Position numbers and translations under genes: made by a program
The notes under the pieces: generated by a model
Database searches by the model: none
The model's input: the letters and a program-made list of their open reading frames with translations, nothing else
Told to the model about the DNA's origin: nothing
In this document: positions 43,731-47,444 of the stretch, one piece after another
How the letters are laid out: the number at the start of each line of letters is the position of its first letter
How positions within the stretch are numbered: position 1 is the stretch's first letter
NCBI GenBank assembly: GCA_049671305.1
Contig: JBATUR010000037.1
Span: 1-47,444 of the forward strand
Reading direction: 5' to 3'
DNA from: CADCTM01 sp049671305
Lineage (GTDB): Bacteria; Cyanobacteriota; Cyanobacteriia; Cyanobacteriales; Coleofasciculaceae
DNA length: 47,444 nucleotides

Positions 43731-44780
43731 TTACGATTCTAACTGAGTCAGCAAAGCCTCAACGTTGGTATTTGATAAATCAGATAATTGTATTCTTTGT
43801 TCGACATGACCATAGCATTGACCCGTAGATCGACTATAAGTAGGGTCATAATGATTAGTCAACAAATCATTAACTAAATCATGCCACTGACCATTATCAA
43901 TTAGATTGTACCATTGATTAATTTTTTCGTTGCCGTGGCGAGATTTAAGACGAGCTAACTTGCTTTTTAGTAGTTCTGGATGAGTAGTTAAATGAGGATA
44001 TTCTTGTAATAACCAGTTAATTCTAACAGCAATAGGTAGCTGAATTTCAACACATTTTGCCTGCTTCATTTGTTGCCAAAGTGCTGATGGTAAATGAACT
44101 TGCCCAATTTTATTACTTTCAGCTTCTACCCACATAGGTTTATTAGTATCAAAACCTTGTAATGTTTGCAATAGTAATGTTTCAAAAAGCTTTTGTGAAG
44201 GTTGAGGAGACAGCTTGCCATCCCATTCTTGCCCTAGTAAAGAACCACGATGATTTGCCAAAGATTCTAAATCTAATACCTGTAAACCACGCTGTGCTAA
44301 CTGTTGTAAAATATGAGTCTTACCACTTCCCGTCATGCCAGACAAAACTCGATAATTAAAATGTTGTGGTAAATCTTGTAAGCGATCGCGTACATGAGCC
44401 CGGTAAGTTTTGTACCCACCATCAAGAATTGTCACCTGCCAGCCGATTTGACTCAATACCAAAGCCATACTATTAGAACGCTGACCACCGCGCCAGCAGT
44501 ACAATAGAGGCTGGTAATCCTTATCTTTTTGGGCAAAGTGAGTGTTAAGATGTTTAGCAATGTTTTGGGCAACTAAAGCCGCACCAACTTTTCTGGCGTC
44601 AAAAGGGCAGACTTGTTTGTAAAGTGTGCCAACTTTTGCCCGTTCAGCATCATTAAGTACTGGCAAATTAACGGCACAGGGTATATGATCTTCAGCAAAC
44701 TCGCTTTCGCTTCTAACGTCAATAATCTCACTATAAGTTTCTTTCCAAGGTTGCTGAGTATGATTTGGCGATCGCGGCAT
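43731..44780 (-). CDS. mnmH: tRNA 2-selenouridine synthase (rhodanese-P-loop)
   Basis: A 349-aa MnmH/SelU protein. Residues 1-130 form a rhodanese domain with active cysteine C95 in LLYCWRGGQRS. Residues about 140 onward form a P-loop domain with GMTGSGKT at 148-155. The enzyme replaces sulfur with selenium (via a geranylated intermediate) at the wobble uridine of tRNA-Lys, -Glu and -Gln. Selenium use needs SelD, whose gene is not in this window. It diverges from the cyclase gene. Confidence 0.94.
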   Translation of the reverse strand: MPRSPNHTQQPWKETYSEIIDVRSESEFAEDHIPCAVNLPVLNDAERAKVGTLYKQVCPFDARKVGAALVAQNIAKHLNTHFAQKDKDYQPLLYCWRGGQRSNSMALVLSQIGWQVTILDGGYKTYRAHVRDRLQDLPQHFNYRVLSGMTGSGKTHILQQLAQRGLQVLDLESLANHRGSLLGQEWDGKLSPQPSQKLFETLLLQTLQGFDTNKPMWVEAESNKIGQVHLPSALWQQMKQAKCVEIQLPIAVRINWLLQEYPHLTTHPELLKSKLARLKSRHGNEKINQWYNLIDNGQWHDLVNDLLTNHYDPTYSRSTGQCYGHVEQRIQLSDLSNTNVEALLTQLES

Positions 44781-44925
44781 TACGATTAATCTCTCTTAGG
44801 ATAAAAAATCAAGGATAACGTCTAAACTTCGGCTAAAAATAAAGCAATAACGGTTGCTATTTCCCAGAAGGCAATCTACACGTTATCTTTAGGTAGGTAA
44901 AGCACAGGGAACATGAGGAATTAGT

Positions 44926-46542
44926 GTGCCCTATTTAATTCACGATCCAGATACTCCTAACGAAAGAACTCACGAATTGAAGTTTGGTGTAAACAGTATC
45001 GGACGCGACAAAGATAACACTGTCGTGATGATGCATGGCGGTCTTTCTCGTCAACACGCCCAACTGACAATCGGCGTCAATCAGTCTACCATAAAGGATT
45101 TAGGCAGCCTCAATGGTACTTTTGTCAACGAAGCCAAAATTGACTGTTGTGAACTCAAGGATGGAGACTTAGTGCGTTGTGGCAGCTTAACATTCAAATT
45201 TGTCGAGCAACTCAAAGCCACTTCAGACGATGAGGAGACACAGATTACTATTATCAAACAAATCCCGTCTGAACCGACCCATTTAGTCATGCAAGACTTG
45301 TTGACAGGCGATGGCACAACAGATTCTGTCCTCAAGCTAAAACAGCAAAACGCCACTCAACGAGCAGTCGATAAACTCAAAATATTACTAGAAGTTGGCA
45401 AACAACTTTCTACACCAGAAGAACCAGACCAACTCCTCGAAAAAATTCTCGACCTTTTGCTCAAGATTATGAATGTCGATCGAGCGGCAATTCTCATAGT
45501 TAATGAAATCACAGAACAGCTTGAAAAGCGAGCTATTAAATCGCGCCCCGATATCCCTAATGATGAGCAATTTTACAGTACAAAAATCACCAATTTTGTT
45601 CGTGATAACGGAGAAGCAATTCTCACAGCAGATGCTCGTAACGACCAGCGATTTAGTGATTCCGACTCAATTTTAGTCCAAGCAATTCATGCCTCAATGT
45701 GTGTCCCTCTCAAACCCAGAGATGAAGTAATTGGCGTTTTATATGTAGATAATTTGTCTTTGGCAAATGTTTACTCAGACGAAGATATAGAATTTTTAAC
45801 CGCACTAGCAAACCAAGCAGCAATTGCCATTGAAAATTCCCACCTTACTAAAAAAATGCAAACTGAAGCTGTAATGCGGGATAAACTTGAGCGTTTCTTT
45901 CCCGAAGCTGTTAGTAAAAGACTCAGGGAAGAAGGACGTTTAGAAACTGTTGAAACAGAAGTAACTGCCTTATTTTCTGATATTAGTAGCTTTACGCAAA
46001 TGTCCTCAACTATGCAACCGCGCCAAGTAATTGAAATGCTCAACGAGTACTTCAAACTTATGGTAGAAGACATCGTATTTCCCTACGAAGGCACATTAGA
46101 AAAATACATCGGAGATGCCCTGCTAGCTGTTTGGGGTGCACCTTATGAAAAAGTCGATGATGCCGAAAGAGCTGTTCGTGCTGCTATCGAAATGCAGTGG
46201 ACAGTACGCCGCCTCAATCAACATTGGTTGACTCAAAATAAACAACCAATACAAATTCATATCGGGCTTAATAGTGGCAGAGTTGCTGCCGGAAATATTG
46301 GCTCAGATAAATTATTTCAATATGCCCATATTGGTGATACAACAAATGTTGCCAGTCGCATTTGTAGCGCTGCCGAAGCTGATGAAATTGTGATTTCTCA
46401 AAGTACTTTTGATAAACTTACTCTGCAAAATCTCCCATTTATAAAACTTGCTCCAATTATGGTTAAAGGTAAAGATAAGCCATTACAACTTTATCGCTTG
46501 CTTTGGGAACAAGTTCCCTCAATGATTAGACCTTTTGGATAA
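44926..46542 (+). CDS. FHA-GAF-class III nucleotidyl cyclase
   Basis: A 538-aa protein starting at a GTG. Residues 1-95 are an FHA domain (SIGRDKDNTVV, LSRQHAQL, DLGSLNGTFVN) that binds phosphothreonine peptides. Residues about 145-305 are a GAF domain. The rest is a class III cyclase: metal Asp D352 (FSDISSF) and D397 (KYIGDALLAVWG), K393 at the base-contact position, and N474 and R478 in the transition-state pair (NVASR). The residue usually Thr or Asp at the second base-contact position is A467 (QYAHIGD). It is cytosolic. FHA may link it to the Ser/Thr kinase network. Confidence 0.92.
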   Translation: MPYLIHDPDTPNERTHELKFGVNSIGRDKDNTVVMMHGGLSRQHAQLTIGVNQSTIKDLGSLNGTFVNEAKIDCCELKDGDLVRCGSLTFKFVEQLKATSDDEETQITIIKQIPSEPTHLVMQDLLTGDGTTDSVLKLKQQNATQRAVDKLKILLEVGKQLSTPEEPDQLLEKILDLLLKIMNVDRAAILIVNEITEQLEKRAIKSRPDIPNDEQFYSTKITNFVRDNGEAILTADARNDQRFSDSDSILVQAIHASMCVPLKPRDEVIGVLYVDNLSLANVYSDEDIEFLTALANQAAIAIENSHLTKKMQTEAVMRDKLERFFPEAVSKRLREEGRLETVETEVTALFSDISSFTQMSSTMQPRQVIEMLNEYFKLMVEDIVFPYEGTLEKYIGDALLAVWGAPYEKVDDAERAVRAAIEMQWTVRRLNQHWLTQNKQPIQIHIGLNSGRVAAGNIGSDKLFQYAHIGDTTNVASRICSAAEADEIVISQSTFDKLTLQNLPFIKLAPIMVKGKDKPLQLYRLLWEQVPSMIRPFG

Positions 46543-46571
46543 ATCTGTGTCAATAAATAGGAAATATTATC

Positions 46572-47234
46572 ATGTTAAAACTTTACTACTCACCTACATC
46601 TCCTAACTCGCGCCGTATCTGGATTGCACTATTAGAAAAAGGGCTGGAGTTTGAATTAGTTGAAATCAACCTTATTGATAACGAACAATTTAAACCAGAG
46701 TTTTTAAAGCTTAACCCCTTCCATCAAGTTCCCATTTTGTTAGATGATGGGTTTAATGTTGTGGAATCCCTTGCAATTTTAGACTACTTAGAAGCAAAAT
46801 ATCCTATACCATCTTTAATGCCAACTGAGGCTAAAGCTATGGCAACTGTGCGAATGGTTGCACTGGCAACAGACAATGAGCTAATGCCTGCCATTGCGCC
46901 ACTTTTTGGCATATTTCTGGGTTTGCCAACAGGAGAATTTGAAAAAATTGAACAAGCAAAACAGCAAGTATCAGTAGTTCTGACTTTCTTTGAGCATCTA
47001 CTTGGTGATAATCCTTTCTTTGGCGGTGAGCACCTCACTTTAGCAGAAGTTGCTGCTGGGACAGTAATTACTCAGTTGTATAACCTGGAAATATCATTAA
47101 GTGATTACCCAAAACTCAATGCTTGGTCTGAGCGCCTGATGTTGCGTGCGGCGTGGGCGAAGACTCAGCCTAGCGTCGAGGCATGGGAAGTTGTTAAGAC
47201 GCGATATAGGGCGATGTTTGCACAACAGACTTAG
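46572..47234 (+). CDS. Glutathione S-transferase family protein
   Basis: A 220-aa soluble protein. The thioredoxin-like N-terminal domain has YYSPTSPNSRRIWIALLEKG (the Ser of the active site lies in SPNS), the cis-Pro region HQVPILLDDG and the glutathione-binding VVESLAILDYLEAKYP. The C-terminal helical domain starts near residue 88. The class and substrate are not recognisable. It follows the cyclase gene after 29 nt and may be co-transcribed. The stop is TAG followed by two further stops. Confidence 0.9.
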   Translation: MLKLYYSPTSPNSRRIWIALLEKGLEFELVEINLIDNEQFKPEFLKLNPFHQVPILLDDGFNVVESLAILDYLEAKYPIPSLMPTEAKAMATVRMVALATDNELMPAIAPLFGIFLGLPTGEFEKIEQAKQQVSVVLTFFEHLLGDNPFFGGEHLTLAEVAAGTVITQLYNLEISLSDYPKLNAWSERLMLRAAWAKTQPSVEAWEVVKTRYRAMFAQQT

Positions 47235-47240
47235 TAGTGA

Positions 47241-47378
47241 CTTCAAACAGCATTTAAAACTGTATTTAATACTCCCATTTATACTAATAATGCCCAAACT
47301 TTTGCCAAATTAATAGCAGAAAAGCCTGGTTTAATTATGGCGTCTGAAGCAATCGAACGGTTGGTTGCTAAGGTATGA
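47241..47378 (+). pseudogene. Possible C-terminal gene remnant
   Basis: In the same frame as the GST gene, directly after its three successive stop codons, 45 codons without ATG start read like protein sequence, ending NAQTFAKLIAEKPGLIMASE then AIERLVAKV and TGA. It has no start or RBS, so it may be the remnant of a lost gene or of a longer GST-neighbour protein. I do not recognise the family. Confidence 0.3.
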
Positions 47379-47444
47379 AGTATAAGCAACTATTTCAGTT
47401 TAGCGTTAAAGGCATAATAAGTAAGCGATCGCCTTCTTAGTTAA

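Overview
The window reads as chromosomal DNA of a cyanobacterium. Evidence: photosystem II genes (psbZ, a Psb28 family gene), a three-His-box acyl-lipid desaturase, a b6-type cytochrome paralogue, Uma2 family genes, and many copies of the cyanobacterial palindrome HIP1 (GCGATCGC, for example at 12143, 12985, 29642 and 47425). Base composition is moderately AT-rich. I see no prophage, complete insertion sequence, CRISPR array or rRNA operon. The only tRNA is tRNA-Gly(GCC) at 17023-17094. The species cannot be fixed from sequence alone.

Region by region. 1-643 is the 5' part of an S-layer-homology (SLH) surface protein that runs off the left edge. 1087-2918 holds a TerB-like gene and rsmB. 3642-4719 carries a V4R-like gene and a Roadblock/LC7 gene. 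4868-12835 is a minus-strand signalling block: REC-histidine kinase plus TPR protein, PP2C phosphatase, UbiB/ABC1 kinase-like protein, a small coiled-coil protein and a kinase-fold protein that has lost its DFG aspartate. 12936-15668 is a DHH-CBS-CBS-tRNA nucleotidyltransferase fusion. 16040-19979 has psbZ, ribH, tRNA-Gly, a zinc-ribbon membrane protein joined to a proA paralogue, and desC.

20133-27818 holds a methionine gamma-lyase-like PLP enzyme, uvrA between two Uma2 genes, and a restriction-modification pair that joins a cytosine-5 methyltransferase to a BsuBI/PstI-family nuclease. 27949-31669 has a short cytochrome b6 paralogue missing one heme ligand, a 640-bp gene-free stretch rich in RNA-like hairpins, and an 815-aa coiled-coil repeat protein whose repeats carry HIP1 sites. 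31817-34738 is a small envelope/stress-type group (SDR, holin-4-like, YqaE/Pmp3-like, amphipathic helical protein). 35033-38693 holds a Lin0512 family gene, the minus-strand run psb28-like, thyD-like, tsaB, and a pentapeptide-repeat protein. 39069-43532 is a complete sugar ABC importer operon. 43731-47234 holds mnmH, an FHA-GAF-cyclase and a glutathione S-transferase, followed by a possible gene remnant.

Most of the window is ordinary cyanobacterial housekeeping. The parts I would look at first are the hairpin-rich stretch at about 28690-29122, the modified cytochrome b just before it, the unusual restriction-modification pairing, and the degenerate kinase at 11627-12835.
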